Assembly: GCA_965237855.1 (NCBI GenBank)
Contig: CBDEGK010000001.1
Coordinates: 310,001 to 374,000 of the forward strand
Length of the DNA: 64,000 nucleotides
Source of the DNA: CBDEGK01 sp965237855
GTDB lineage: Bacteria > Pseudomonadota > Gammaproteobacteria > Pseudomonadales > Halieaceae
Direction: 5' to 3'
Below are positions 24,128 through 33,010 of this stretch, in pieces (within the stretch, counting starts at the first letter, position 1; the number at the start of each line of letters is the position of its first letter). The position numbers and the translations under genes are program-made. The notes under the pieces were generated by a model. That model saw only the letters and a list, made by a program, of their open reading frames with translations, had not been told where the DNA came from and ran no database searches.

Positions 24128-25934
24128 CCTGGTTTTCGAACTGTTCAAACATTACCTGATCCGATTCCCGATTGTCTGCCAACAATTCTTCGCCGTGCAC
24201 CACCCGGATACTGGCCTGCAGGCTTTGAATAGTTGATTGTTGGCGAGATTGCGCCGCCGTCATGTCCTTCTGGGCCTGCTCCCAGGCTTCATCCACAGAG
24301 CGATTGCAATGCGCAGCCAGGTAGCTCCCTGAAAAACCCTCGCCGGTGAGGCTGACCAGGGTGTCGTTGTGAGTGACGCTATTGCCCGGCGCCCAGTAGT
24401 GCTCTGAAATCAACGGGCCGATGACCGAGTTGTCAGTCAGGTAGCCGTGTTCGCGTTTGAACCAGGCTCGAGTTTGATAGACCGCCATATTGGCCAGCAG
24501 GTAACCCTGGTAGCTGCAGCTCGATTCCTGGTCCAGTAAATGGGGAATAGCGAGAATGGGTCGGGGGGCACAGTCCAGGCCGAAAATTTTCTTCTCCCAG
24601 TGGCGCGCCAGCTCGATTAATCTCTCCGGCGTCAGTTGGTCTTCAGGTAGGCTGTACACATCCCACTCGAAAAAGGGCACTACCAGGATGCCGCGTTCGG
24701 CGTAGGCGGCGAAAGGCTGACGAGTTTCAATGCTCTGCCGGATTAGATCTTCGGGTATCGGATTGCCGTTCCCATCCTGGGCGTACAACAATAGCCAGTC
24801 AGCGTCAGAGAGCATGCTGTCGAAAAACATCGACTGGGTTTCCGCGTAGGACATGGAGGTGGGAGGAAACTCCTGGCTGAAGCAGGGGGCGTTTTGGGTG
24901 ATGTTGGCGAAATGGGCGGCGTGACCCCCTTCATGGAACAAGGTGTTGAGGCCGTCGTCACCACTGCCGACCTGGCCAGGGTTGGCATTACTGGTGAAGT
25001 TGATCTGCGCCGGAGACCATTGGCCATCGCGGAACCATGCACCACGTGGTGCATGCATAAAGCCGTTTTCGTACTTACCCTTGCGATCCAGTAAATCGAG
25101 GGTCAGTTCAGCGTCGCGGAACTGCACGCCCATGCGGCCAAAGGATTCCACCCAGCGTTGCAGGCTTTTACCGAAGGGCAGGTAGGGATCCATTTGCTGG
25201 GTGGTATCGCCGCGCACGTAGTACTTGAGATTATGCCCCTCCAATGCCTGCGGGCCGTGCTCCGCGGCAAGCTGCTCAAAACCTCGCTGCTGGGCATCCC
25301 GGGTCTGTTGTTCGAACTCATCGAGAATCTCGAACAACTGCTCGGGACTCATGCGTTCTTCTTTGTTGACCTTGTAGTCGAAGTAATTGCGATAACCCTG
25401 GGTGCGGGCAAACTCATTGCGCCGCTTCACCATGTCGATATAGCCGTTTTCGACCACCCAGCGCTCCAGGTTGAGCAAACCCTGGTGGGAAGTTTTGCGC
25501 ACGTTCTCGTCATCGGCGCTGACCAGGTTGGTGCTGAGTACCAGGGTGGAGGCCTCCACCTGTTCACCCGCTTCGTTAGTGTAGTAGAGCGACAGATCCT
25601 TGCGAGCAATAAACAGATTGCCGTCGTCCTCCACCAGGCCCTTGGCCAGGTCGCGGGCCTGGGGCTGTTCGATGGCATTGGTCTCGAAGAAATTCAGCCA
25701 GCCTTGCAGGCCGTGGCGGATCTCTTCATTGTCCGTGCCGGCAATGTGCTCGCGAAGCTCAGTAATCCGACTTGGCTCGCTGATAAACGCCTTGTAACTA
25801 TTCTCGGCTTGCTGAAAGGCATCCTGTTCATCGGTGACGCCCATATAGTTGGTCCAGAACAACTCCTCCTTGGGAATTGAAATCGCCAGGTAGTCGTCGT
25901 TGAGTTGTTGAAAATACTCAGCGGGATTGCTCAT
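24108..25934 (-). CDS. M3-like zinc metallopeptidase
   Basis: This gluzincin peptidase has 608 residues and no signal peptide, so it is probably cytosolic. The zinc site is LFHEGGHAAHF with HEGGH at 334-338; the third ligand is likely the Glu in SYAETQSMFFD about 27 residues later. The general layout (long helical N-terminal domain, HExxH late, oligopeptide-binding tail) matches oligoendopeptidase-type M3/M2-like enzymes that degrade short peptides. I chose ATG 25934 because GGAGAG precedes it and it overlaps the pdxJ stop by four bases (ATGA); an upstream extension to 25997 would only duplicate pdxJ sequence. Confidence 0.85.
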   Translation of the reverse strand: MSNPAEYFQQLNDDYLAISIPKEELFWTNYMGVTDEQDAFQQAENSYKAFISEPSRITELREHIAGTDNEEIRHGLQGWLNFFETNAIEQPQARDLAKGLVEDDGNLFIARKDLSLYYTNEAGEQVEASTLVLSTNLVSADDENVRKTSHQGLLNLERWVVENGYIDMVKRRNEFARTQGYRNYFDYKVNKEERMSPEQLFEILDEFEQQTRDAQQRGFEQLAAEHGPQALEGHNLKYYVRGDTTQQMDPYLPFGKSLQRWVESFGRMGVQFRDAELTLDLLDRKGKYENGFMHAPRGAWFRDGQWSPAQINFTSNANPGQVGSGDDGLNTLFHEGGHAAHFANITQNAPCFSQEFPPTSMSYAETQSMFFDSMLSDADWLLLYAQDGNGNPIPEDLIRQSIETRQPFAAYAERGILVVPFFEWDVYSLPEDQLTPERLIELARHWEKKIFGLDCAPRPILAIPHLLDQESSCSYQGYLLANMAVYQTRAWFKREHGYLTDNSVIGPLISEHYWAPGNSVTHNDTLVSLTGEGFSGSYLAAHCNRSVDEAWEQAQKDMTAAQSRQQSTIQSLQASIRVVHGEELLADNRESDQVMFEQFENQVNQRYH

Positions 25935-26719
25935 AAGACTCTCCGTGTGCCGAGGGCGCGCTGGTAGGCCTTGATAGCAGGCGTAAAACCCATACACAGG
26001 GCGTCCACCGTCAACGCATGGCCAATGGAGACTTCCAACAAGTCTTCGATTTCGGCGAAGCGCGGCAAGTTGTGCAAATCCAGATCGTGTCCCGCATTCA
26101 CACCCAGGCCGAGATCGGTAGCCTGGCTTGTGGCGGCGCGATATTGCTCCCAGCTCGCATCAATACCGTGGCCCGCCTTAAATGCATCAGCATAGGGCTC
26201 GGTGTATAACTCAATGCGGTCTGTACCGATCTGAGCTGCCAGTGCTATTTGTTCCGCTATGGGGTCCATAAACAGGCTGACGCGTACGCCCCAGGATTGT
26301 AATTGCTCTATCAGCGGCTTGACCCGATCGCCGTCCTGCTTCAAATCAAAACCATGATCAGAGGTGAGTTGGGCATCGCCATCGGGTACCAGGGTGCACT
26401 GGGCGGGCTTGATGGCCTCTACCAGTTCCATAAAGCCGGGATAGTCGGAGACGTCGTCGCGCTCACTGTTGCGAAAGCCCGCGAACGGGTTGCCCTCGAT
26501 ATTTAACTCGACCGCGGGATACTCGGTGCCGAGCATGTTGGCCAATTCGAAACAATCGCTGGCGCGAATATGGCGCTGGTCCGGCCGGGGATGAACGGTA
26601 ATACCGTCGGCGCCAGCATCCAGCGCCATGCGGGCGTGTTCTACCACGCTGGGATTGGTGGTGGCGCGCGAATTACGGATCAGCGCAATCTTGTTGAGAT
26701 TGACGCTGAGGGCGATCAT
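25931..26719 (-). CDS. pdxJ: Pyridoxine 5'-phosphate synthase PdxJ
   Basis: PdxJ condenses 1-deoxyxylulose 5-phosphate with 3-amino-2-oxopropyl phosphate to give pyridoxine 5'-phosphate, the last ring-forming step of vitamin B6 synthesis. The 262-residue TIM-barrel protein shows the classic LSVNLNKIALIRNSR start, DGITVHPRPDQRHI, TLVPD and a late LGVNAGHDLDLHNL segment. SerC of the same pathway is encoded at 39325 in this window. It overlaps its neighbours by four bases on both sides, so it is in an operon with the peptidase and the cyclophilin. Confidence 0.95.
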   Translation of the reverse strand: MIALSVNLNKIALIRNSRATTNPSVVEHARMALDAGADGITVHPRPDQRHIRASDCFELANMLGTEYPAVELNIEGNPFAGFRNSERDDVSDYPGFMELVEAIKPAQCTLVPDGDAQLTSDHGFDLKQDGDRVKPLIEQLQSWGVRVSLFMDPIAEQIALAAQIGTDRIELYTEPYADAFKAGHGIDASWEQYRAATSQATDLGLGVNAGHDLDLHNLPRFAEIEDLLEVSIGHALTVDALCMGFTPAIKAYQRALGTRRVL

Positions 26720-27285
26720 GGTTGGTCGACTCGCACCACGTCCAGTATTTTAACGGGCTGCATTGGCACATCCTGGTGGCCCATAAAAGTGCCGGTAGGC
26801 TCGATGGCGATGGAGTCGACGGTGTACATGCCGTCAACTACCTCACCAAATACGGTGTAGCCCGGTTTGCTTGGGCTCCAGTCGAGGCGAAAGTTGTTGC
26901 GCACGTTGATGAACCACTGACTGGTGGCACTGTCGGGGTCGTCGGTGCGGGCCATGGCGAGTGTGCCGCGCTCATGGTGCACGCGGTTTTTGGCTTCGTT
27001 CTTGATGGGATCGCCATTAGGCTTTTCTACCATGCGTTCGGTAAAGCCTCCGCCCTGGATCATGAAGCGGGGAACCACCCGATGGAAGATGGTGTCCTTG
27101 TAAAAACCGCTATCGACATAGGCGAGGAAATTTTCGACGGTGATTGGCGCTTTGTCGGCAAACAAGCGCACGGTGACATCGCCGTGGGTCGTTTTAACCA
27201 GGACGTGGGGATCCTGGGCAAGGGCAGGTGCACTCAATGCCGCACTCAATGCCAGGAACAGGCACAAGCTGAAAATTTTGTTCAT
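26716..27285 (-). CDS. Periplasmic cyclophilin-type peptidyl-prolyl isomerase
   Basis: This 189-residue cyclophilin has a signal peptide (MNKIFSLCLFLALS..., cleavage after ALAQ), so it acts in the periplasm on proline peptide bonds of exported proteins. Motifs include FHRVVPRFMIQGGGF with the catalytic Arg, and SATSQWFINV. The insertion and length fit PpiA-type bacterial cyclophilins. It is the first gene of the cyclophilin-pdxJ-peptidase operon; the stop overlaps the pdxJ start. Confidence 0.92.
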   Translation of the reverse strand: MNKIFSLCLFLALSAALSAPALAQDPHVLVKTTHGDVTVRLFADKAPITVENFLAYVDSGFYKDTIFHRVVPRFMIQGGGFTERMVEKPNGDPIKNEAKNRVHHERGTLAMARTDDPDSATSQWFINVRNNFRLDWSPSKPGYTVFGEVVDGMYTVDSIAIEPTGTFMGHQDVPMQPVKILDVVRVDQP

Positions 27286-27308
27286 GGTTTCTCCTGAATG
27301 ATCTAGAA

Positions 27309-27989
27309 CTAGGCCCAGCTGGAACTGCTGCGGCGCTTGGGCCAGAGCCTCGGCACCAGCAGGGTGATCACAACACCTAATAGCACCGCCAGGGCGCCAT
27401 TGAAAAAGGAATCACTCTCGGCATTGTCTTGCAGGCGCAGGTTTTCCCCCTCGAGCACCTCGATACGCGAGCGCTGCATTTCGGCTTGTTCCAGCAGGCG
27501 CTTTTTGTCCTCATCCAGGCTCAGGGCACTGGCGGAGATGCGTCGGACCTCAGCCAGCTCGCCACTGGTTGTAGCAAGTTGCTCCTCCGTTGCTACCAGT
27601 TTGTCCGAGATTGACTGAAAATTTTCGCGCAATTCGTCATGTTGCGTCCGCGTTTCCGTCAGGGCTTGCTGCAGCTGGTCATTTTTCTGACTCATTTCGG
27701 CGAGTCGCTGGCGGGCAATGGGTTGTTCTTCCAGGTACTGACTGCGAATCCAGCCCTCGGACCCCCCGGCGGTCACGATACGGCTGAACTCGCCATCCTC
27801 GCTGACCTCCTCGACGGTGAGTGCCGTGCCGCTGCGAATGCCGCGGTGGACGACACGAAATTCGATGCCCGGCCCGCTGCGCAGGGGAACGTAATAATCA
27901 TCGGTGACATAGCGTTGCTGGGCGTGAGTGGAGAGGGCTTGAGTGGAGAGGGCCAGGGCGCAAAGAAGAAAACCGAGAATCCGGATCAT
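27309..27989 (-). CDS. SH3-domain membrane protein (TIGR04211/YgiM type)
   Basis: This 226-residue protein has a signal peptide, a bacterial SH3 domain (RYVTDDYYVPLRSGPG through GWIRSQYL), a long coiled coil (about 95-190), a C-terminal membrane segment (LAVLLGVVITLLVP) and a basic tail. This order matches the YgiM-like SH3 family. It probably acts at the cell envelope. Its start overlaps the stop of the broken yciI frame (ATGA). Confidence 0.86.
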   Translation of the reverse strand: MIRILGFLLCALALSTQALSTHAQQRYVTDDYYVPLRSGPGIEFRVVHRGIRSGTALTVEEVSEDGEFSRIVTAGGSEGWIRSQYLEEQPIARQRLAEMSQKNDQLQQALTETRTQHDELRENFQSISDKLVATEEQLATTSGELAEVRRISASALSLDEDKKRLLEQAEMQRSRIEVLEGENLRLQDNAESDSFFNGALAVLLGVVITLLVPRLWPKRRSSSSWA

Positions 27990-28285
27990 GGCAGTACGAT
28001 CTTGTACGGTTTCACGGTGACCTCGCTATAGACGCCGGCCTCGACATAGGGGTCGGCATCAGCCCAGGCCTGGGCATCGGCCAGGCTGTCGAATTCAATT
28101 ATAACCAGGCTGCCGGTGAAGCCTGCGTCGCCCGGATCTTCGCAGTCTACAGCCGGGTGCGGGCCCGCCGCAAACAGGCGCCCTTACTCAATCAGGGTCT
28201 CCATGCGAGCCAGGTGAGCTGTTCTCGCCTGTTGGCGCAGGGGCAGGCTGTTGTCGACATCTTCACTAATAATGGCGTAATACAT
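27986..28285 (-). pseudogene. yciI: yciI gene with an in-frame nonsense codon
   Basis: The full 100-codon frame aligns with YciI over its length (AHLARMETLIE, GRLFAAGPHPAVD, DPGDAGFTGS, AWADADPYVEAGVYSEV), but codon 34 is TAA at 28184-28186 where YciI has an acidic residue, so a single G-to-T change from GAA would explain it. Start and stop are preserved: the ATG overlaps the yciB stop and the TGA overlaps the SH3 gene start. YciI proteins are small ferredoxin-like enzymes of poorly known function. The change is recent or a sequencing error; readthrough is also possible. Confidence 0.85.
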
Positions 28286-28878
28286 CAGGTTTGTTTCTCG
28301 GATACATGGTCGTCGGAGACGTGGGGTGCAATCATGAGAGCGGTGATAACTGTCAGCACTAGGGTAAAGCCGATGGCCGAGTAGAGTTTGTAGCTGACCC
28401 AGAATTCTTCACCCATTCGATAAGCGACGAAGAGATTAAGCGTGCCTACTAGCGTAAAGTTACAGGTCCACAGCCACAGCAGGCGAGTCCATATTTCCTT
28501 GGGTAATTGAATCTGGCTTCCCAGGGTGCGCTCCATCAGGTTGCGCTCGCCAATGAAATGACTGCCGCCAAAAGCCAGCGCCAATACCCAGTTGAAGACC
28601 GTGGGCTTCCAGTAAATAAAGGTTTGGTCGCGAAATATTAACGTGGCACCCCCAAACAGGCTGACGGCGGCGAGCAGCCACAGCATGCGCTTTTCCACTT
28701 TGCGGGTGATCAGCCAGGTGATCACAACCTGGGACGCGGTGGCGATAATCAACACCGCGGTGGCGCTGAATATACCGTCAAATGTGTGGTGCCAGCCACC
28801 GATTTCAATTTCAGTGCCCTTCATCTGGTAAGTGATGAAAAATAGCAGCAGTGGTACTAATTCTGCCAGTTGCTTCAT
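28285..28878 (-). CDS. yciB: Septation/inner membrane protein YciB
   Basis: This 197-residue inner-membrane protein of the YciB/IspZ family has about five membrane segments and family markers PLLLFFITY, KPTVFNWVLALAF, LMERTLG, and WTRLLWLWTCNF. YciB helps maintain the cell envelope and interacts with elongation and division proteins. It heads the yciB-yciI-SH3 transcript (TGATG overlap with yciI) and is divergent from the PHP phosphoesterase gene, as is common in gammaproteobacteria. Confidence 0.93.
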   Translation of the reverse strand: MKQLAELVPLLLFFITYQMKGTEIEIGGWHHTFDGIFSATAVLIIATASQVVITWLITRKVEKRMLWLLAAVSLFGGATLIFRDQTFIYWKPTVFNWVLALAFGGSHFIGERNLMERTLGSQIQLPKEIWTRLLWLWTCNFTLVGTLNLFVAYRMGEEFWVSYKLYSAIGFTLVLTVITALMIAPHVSDDHVSEKQT

Positions 28879-28931
28879 AAGGTGGAATTCTCACTGGAAT
28901 GGGACTCGGAGAGTCGGGATAATGCGCGCTT

Positions 28932-29780
28932 ATGATAATTGATTTTCATACGCATAGTAATGCCTCAGACGGAACCCTGTCGCCTCAGCAGCTGGTGGAG
29001 CAGGCCATTGCAGCGGGGGTCGAGCGACTGGCGATTACCGACCACGATTGTGTAGACGGCTATTTAGCAGCCCGGGCGCTGGCAGACACTTTTCCAGCAG
29101 GCTTTTCTCTGTGCCCGGGGGTTGAGCTCTCTTGTCGCTGGAATAATGGCACGATCCACGTGGTGGGTCTGGGTGTCGATGTTGATAATAGCGTGCTAGC
29201 TGCGGGGCTGGCGCGGTTGGCAGAGGCGCGCCAGCTGCGAGCTGTCACCATCGCGGAACGGCTGGAGAAACTGGGGTTTGCCGGCGGTCTCGAAGGCGCG
29301 CGTAAACAGGCAGGTATCAGTCAGATAGGGCGCCCACATTTTGCCCGGTGGATGGTGGAGCAGGGCCATGTCAAAGATGCCAGCCAGGCCTTTGATAAAT
29401 TCCTGGGGGCGGGTAAAACCGGTGATGTAAAAGCCTTTTGGCCCGAATTAACGGAAGTTGTGGCATGGATCGCGGCTGCAGATGGCGTGGCAGTGGTGGC
29501 ACACCCGCTGAAGTACAAGTACACGCGCAGTAAACTGCGGCGGCTGCTGCGAGATTTCAAGGCTGCCGGCGGCGATGCGATGGAGATATTCAGCGGCCGC
29601 CAGGCGCAGGATCAAACCGACCAGCTAAAGAAGCTTGCTGCAGAATTTGAGCTGCTGGCATCTGCCGGTAGTGATTTCCACGCTCACCGCGACTATGGTC
29701 CCCGTTTGGGCGTGGATGTATCGCGCCTGGGAGCTGGCGCTGCTGTCTGGAGCGCCGCAGCTGACGGCAGCACCGTGTGA
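28932..29780 (+). CDS. rnm: PHP-domain 5'-3' exoribonuclease/nucleotide phosphatase (RNase AM type)
   Basis: This 282-residue PHP phosphoesterase has metal-binding motifs DFHTHSNASDG, ITDHDCVDGY, PGVELSC, VAHPLKY and GSDFHAH, matching YciV/Rnm. The E. coli enzyme removes 5' nucleotides in maturation of rRNA 5' ends and also hydrolyses 3',5'-bisphosphonucleotides. It overlaps yciO by four bases (GTGA), a pairing conserved in enterics and pseudomonads. Confidence 0.9.
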   Translation: MIIDFHTHSNASDGTLSPQQLVEQAIAAGVERLAITDHDCVDGYLAARALADTFPAGFSLCPGVELSCRWNNGTIHVVGLGVDVDNSVLAAGLARLAEARQLRAVTIAERLEKLGFAGGLEGARKQAGISQIGRPHFARWMVEQGHVKDASQAFDKFLGAGKTGDVKAFWPELTEVVAWIAAADGVAVVAHPLKYKYTRSKLRRLLRDFKAAGGDAMEIFSGRQAQDQTDQLKKLAAEFELLASAGSDFHAHRDYGPRLGVDVSRLGAGAAVWSAAADGSTV

Positions 29781-30397
29781 GTCAATTCTTCAAGGTCCAC
29801 CCGGACAACCCGCAGGCGAGACTGATCCGCCAGGCGGTGGATATCGTGCGCGAAGGTGGGGTGGTGGTTTATCCCACCGATTCCGCCTACGCCCTGGGTT
29901 GTCATATCGGTGATAAAAACGCGCTCGACCGAATTCGGCGTATTCGCCAGCTCGATGACAAGCACAATTTCACCCTGGTATGCCGTGATTTGTCGGAGCT
30001 GGCCAGTTACGCGCGGGTCGACAATGCCGCCTACCGCTTGCTGCGACACAACACGCCGGGCGCCTACACCTTTATTCTCGAGGCAACCTCCGAGGTGCCG
30101 CGCCGACTCAAGCACCCGAAACGTAAGACCATTGGTTTACGCGTCCCCGACAATGAAATTGCCCTGGCCCTGCTGCGAGACCTGGACGAGCCATTGATGA
30201 GTGTCACCTTGATTATGCCGGGGGAGGAGTATCCCTTGATCGACCCCTATGAAATTCGTGAGATCCTTGAGCATGAAGTGGACCTGGTGATCGATGGGGG
30301 CTACTGCGGTATGGAGCCAACCACGGTCATAGATATGTCCGCAGAGGCACCGCAGCTGACGCGACAGGGAAAAGGGCCCGCTGAGCCTTTTTTATAG
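29777..30397 (+). CDS. yciO: YciO-type Sua5/YrdC-family protein
   Basis: This 206-residue protein of the YrdC fold shows VVVYPTDSAYALGCH, the KRKTIGLRVPDN segment, and LMSVTLIMPG, where Sua5/TsaC has an S-x-N motif, which separates YciO from true threonylcarbamoyl-AMP synthases. It binds double-stranded RNA or nucleotides and may have weak TsaC-like activity. The start is GTG 29777 overlapping the rnm stop. Confidence 0.9.
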   Translation: MSQFFKVHPDNPQARLIRQAVDIVREGGVVVYPTDSAYALGCHIGDKNALDRIRRIRQLDDKHNFTLVCRDLSELASYARVDNAAYRLLRHNTPGAYTFILEATSEVPRRLKHPKRKTIGLRVPDNEIALALLRDLDEPLMSVTLIMPGEEYPLIDPYEIREILEHEVDLVIDGGYCGMEPTTVIDMSAEAPQLTRQGKGPAEPFL

Positions 30398-30432
30398 CCG
30401 ACTGAAGCTGGCTTGAGCCGCTCACAGGAGGG

Positions 30433-30438
30433 TATAAT
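30433..30438 (+). promoter_or_regulatory. -10 element before scpA
   Basis: A consensus TATAAT lies 30 bases before the GTG start of scpA. No consensus -35 is found at 16-18 bases; the best match is poor. The position fits the promoter of the scpA-scpB-rluB transcript. Confidence 0.4.
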
Positions 30439-30467
30439 ACCAGCTTCGTATAGGGGCAATATTCATC

Positions 30468-31454
30468 GTGGAAAACCAGGACCCAGTGACTCAAGAAGCA
30501 GCGCCAGAAACTGTGTCCGAAACCGCTTCCGCGGTGTCCGAAGCCACCTCCACCGACCTTGAATCAGCTCAACCAGCAACTGCCGAGGCCGCACCCGGTC
30601 TGGAGGAGTTGCGGCAGCAGCCGCAACAGGGAGAAATGCCCTTCGCCGTAGTGCTGGGTCAGGCAGTCACCGAATTACCCAAGGATCTCTATATTCCGCC
30701 GCGGGCGCTGGAAGTCTTCCTGGAAGCCTTTGAAGGTCCTCTCGATCTACTGCTATACCTGATTCGTCGACAGAATCTGGACATCCTGGAAATCGACGTC
30801 TCCAAGATTACCGAGCAGTACATGGAGTATGTCGAACTGATGGACGCCATGCAGTTCGAGCTGGCAGCGGAGTACCTGCTGATGGCCGCCATGCTGGCAG
30901 AAATCAAGTCTCGCATGTTGCTGCCGCGTACCGCGGCAATTGAAGATGATGAAGATGATCCGCGCGCCCAGTTGATCCGTCGCTTGCAGGAATACGAGCG
31001 GTTCAAGAAAGCCGCCGAAGATATTGAAAAACTGCCGCGCATGGAACGGGAGTACTTTCCCGCAGCGGCAACTCCACCGGAACTGGATCGCACACGGCCG
31101 GACCCAGACGTTGATATGCGTGAGCTGTTGGTAGCCCTGGGCGAGGTGCTGCGTCGAGCGGATATGTATGAACATCACCAGATACAGCGGGAAGCGCTAT
31201 CCACCCGAGAACGCATGTCCGATGTACTCGACACGCTCCGCGGCCAGCAGTTTGTTCCCTTTGTATCCCTGTTCAAGGTCGAAGAGGGTCGTCTCGGCGT
31301 GGTGGTGACTTTCCTGGCTATCATGGAACTGATCAAGGAATCCCTGGTGGAAATCGTACAAACCGAAGGCTTTGGTCCGATTCATGTGAAAGCCAGAGTT
31401 GAAGAAAGTACAGAAGACGGTATTGAAGAAAGTGCAGAAGAGGGTGAACAATAA
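30468..31454 (+). CDS. scpA: Segregation and condensation protein A
   Basis: ScpA is the kleisin of the SMC-ScpAB condensin. It bridges SMC heads and organises chromosome segregation. The 328-residue protein carries the family core LEAFEGPLDLLLYLIRRQNLD-like region (about 87-107) and LAAEYLLMAAMLAEIKSRMLLP. It has an extra acidic, Ala/Glu/Thr-rich N-terminal extension of about 75 residues and an acidic C-terminal tail. The start is GTG 30468. scpB follows after one base, and the order yciO-scpA-scpB-rluB is widespread in gammaproteobacteria. Confidence 0.95.
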   Translation: MENQDPVTQEAAPETVSETASAVSEATSTDLESAQPATAEAAPGLEELRQQPQQGEMPFAVVLGQAVTELPKDLYIPPRALEVFLEAFEGPLDLLLYLIRRQNLDILEIDVSKITEQYMEYVELMDAMQFELAAEYLLMAAMLAEIKSRMLLPRTAAIEDDEDDPRAQLIRRLQEYERFKKAAEDIEKLPRMEREYFPAAATPPELDRTRPDPDVDMRELLVALGEVLRRADMYEHHQIQREALSTRERMSDVLDTLRGQQFVPFVSLFKVEEGRLGVVVTFLAIMELIKESLVEIVQTEGFGPIHVKARVEESTEDGIEESAEEGEQ

Positions 31455-31455
31455 A

Positions 31456-32163
31456 ATGGCGGAAATCGGACTGATCCAAATTCTCGAGGGTGCAATTTTG
31501 GCAGCTGGCAAGCCCCTGTCTGTTCAGAACATGTCGGATTTGTTCGAGGAAAACGAGCGCCCGGAAAAAGCAGCCATACGTGAAGCCCTCAAGGAAATTG
31601 CCGAGCGTTGCGAGGAGCGTGGTTTCGAATTGAGTGAGGTGGCCAGCGGTTTTCGCTTCCAGGTGCGGCAGGAATTAGCTCGCTGGGTCGGGCGCCTGTG
31701 GCATGAGCGCCCAGCCAGGTACTCTCGTGCATTGCTGGAGACCCTCTCCCTGATCGCCTATCGCCAGCCCATTACCCGTGGCGAGATTGAAGAAATTCGC
31801 GGCGTAGCAGTCAGTTCCAACATTATTAGAACCCTGCATGAACGTGAATGGATTCGGGTTGTCGGTCACCGCGACGTGCCGGGTCGGCCGGCTATGTATG
31901 CGACCACCCGTGAATTTCTCGATTACTTCGATCTCAAGAGTCTGGACCAGTTACCGGTGCTGGCGGAGATTCGTGATTTCGATACCTTGACCCAGGAACT
32001 TGGCTTTGAAGACCTGGTTGACGAAAATGCCATTGATGACGATGAGGCCGCCGATACTGAAGCGGAAAAGGACGCGGACGCAGAAGTAGAAGGAGCGGAA
32101 GTAGATAACGAGGAAGAAGTCGACAGCGAGCCGCGCGAGGAAACCGCTAATATCAATGGCTGA
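31456..32163 (+). CDS. scpB: Segregation and condensation protein B
   Basis: ScpB is the winged-helix partner that binds ScpA in the condensin complex. The core has two winged helices with LLETLSLIAYRQPITRGEIE and EIRGVAVSSNIIRTL, and the conserved GRPAMYATT. It ends in a very acidic tail of about 45 residues rich in Asp, Glu and Ala. ATG 31456 is chosen over an in-frame upstream extension inside scpA. Its stop overlaps the rluB start by eight bases. Confidence 0.95.
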   Translation: MAEIGLIQILEGAILAAGKPLSVQNMSDLFEENERPEKAAIREALKEIAERCEERGFELSEVASGFRFQVRQELARWVGRLWHERPARYSRALLETLSLIAYRQPITRGEIEEIRGVAVSSNIIRTLHEREWIRVVGHRDVPGRPAMYATTREFLDYFDLKSLDQLPVLAEIRDFDTLTQELGFEDLVDENAIDDDEAADTEAEKDADAEVEGAEVDNEEEVDSEPREETANING

Positions 32164-32995
32164 TTCCGACGAAAAACTGCAAAAAGTACTGGCCCGTGCC
32201 GGCTTCGGCTCGCGACGGGAGATGGAGCGCTGGATCAATGCCGGGCGCGTAACTGTCAATGGCAAGCTAGCCACGATCGGTGACCGGGTGGACAGCCGGG
32301 CGCATCTCAGTGTTGATGGCAAGCCTGTGCAGCAGGATGGAGCAGAGCAGAAAACCCGCGTCATCGTCTATCATAAGCCTCCCGGCGAGATCACTACCCG
32401 CAAGGATCCCGAAGGTCGTCGCACGGTTTTCGAACGATTGCCCGCTCTGAAAAGTGGCCGCTGGATCGCGGTGGGAAGACTCGACTACAACACCAGCGGG
32501 CTCTTGATTTTCACCACCGATGGCGAATTGGCCAACGCGCTGATGCACCCGTCCTCCCAAATTGAGCGTGAATACATGGTGCGGGTGCGTGGCGAAGTGA
32601 GTGAAGAAACCCTGCAGGCGTTACACCAGGGCGTCATGCTGGAAGACGGCATGGCGCGTTTCACCGACATCCAGGATGGCGGCGGTGAAGGCGCAAATCA
32701 CTGGTATTACGTGGTGATTATAGAGGGCCGCACACGCGAGGTGCGGCGTTTGTGGGAATCCCAGGGTTGCGAAGTGTCGCGCTTGAAACGCACCCGTTAC
32801 GGCAATGTGTTTATACCCTCGAAGGTCAAGCAGGGTCAGTGGATCGACCTGGACAGAAAAGAGGTCAAGGGGCTGTATAAGTTGGCTGGCGTGGATAGCA
32901 AGCCGCTGGCATCACTTGATCGCAAAGATCGTGAACGCATGGAGCGTCAATTCCAGAAGCGCCGCGGCGTAGCGGCAGATCGCAGAAGCCGTTAG
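32156..32995 (+). CDS. rluB: 23S rRNA pseudouridine-2605 synthase
   Basis: RluB modifies U2605 of 23S rRNA. The protein of 279 residues has an N-terminal S4 RNA-binding domain (EKLQKVLARAGFGSRREMERWI) and the RsuA/RluB-type catalytic motif GRLDYNTSGLLIFT with the active Asp, followed by EGRTREVRRLWESQG. A basic C-terminal tail is present. Two copies of a 12-base GCCGTTAGCGCA sequence straddle its stop (32988-33018), a small local duplication. Confidence 0.93.
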   Translation: MADSDEKLQKVLARAGFGSRREMERWINAGRVTVNGKLATIGDRVDSRAHLSVDGKPVQQDGAEQKTRVIVYHKPPGEITTRKDPEGRRTVFERLPALKSGRWIAVGRLDYNTSGLLIFTTDGELANALMHPSSQIEREYMVRVRGEVSEETLQALHQGVMLEDGMARFTDIQDGGGEGANHWYYVVIIEGRTREVRRLWESQGCEVSRLKRTRYGNVFIPSKVKQGQWIDLDRKEVKGLYKLAGVDSKPLASLDRKDRERMERQFQKRRGVAADRRSR

Positions 32996-33010
32996 CGCAT
33001 AGAAGAGCCG

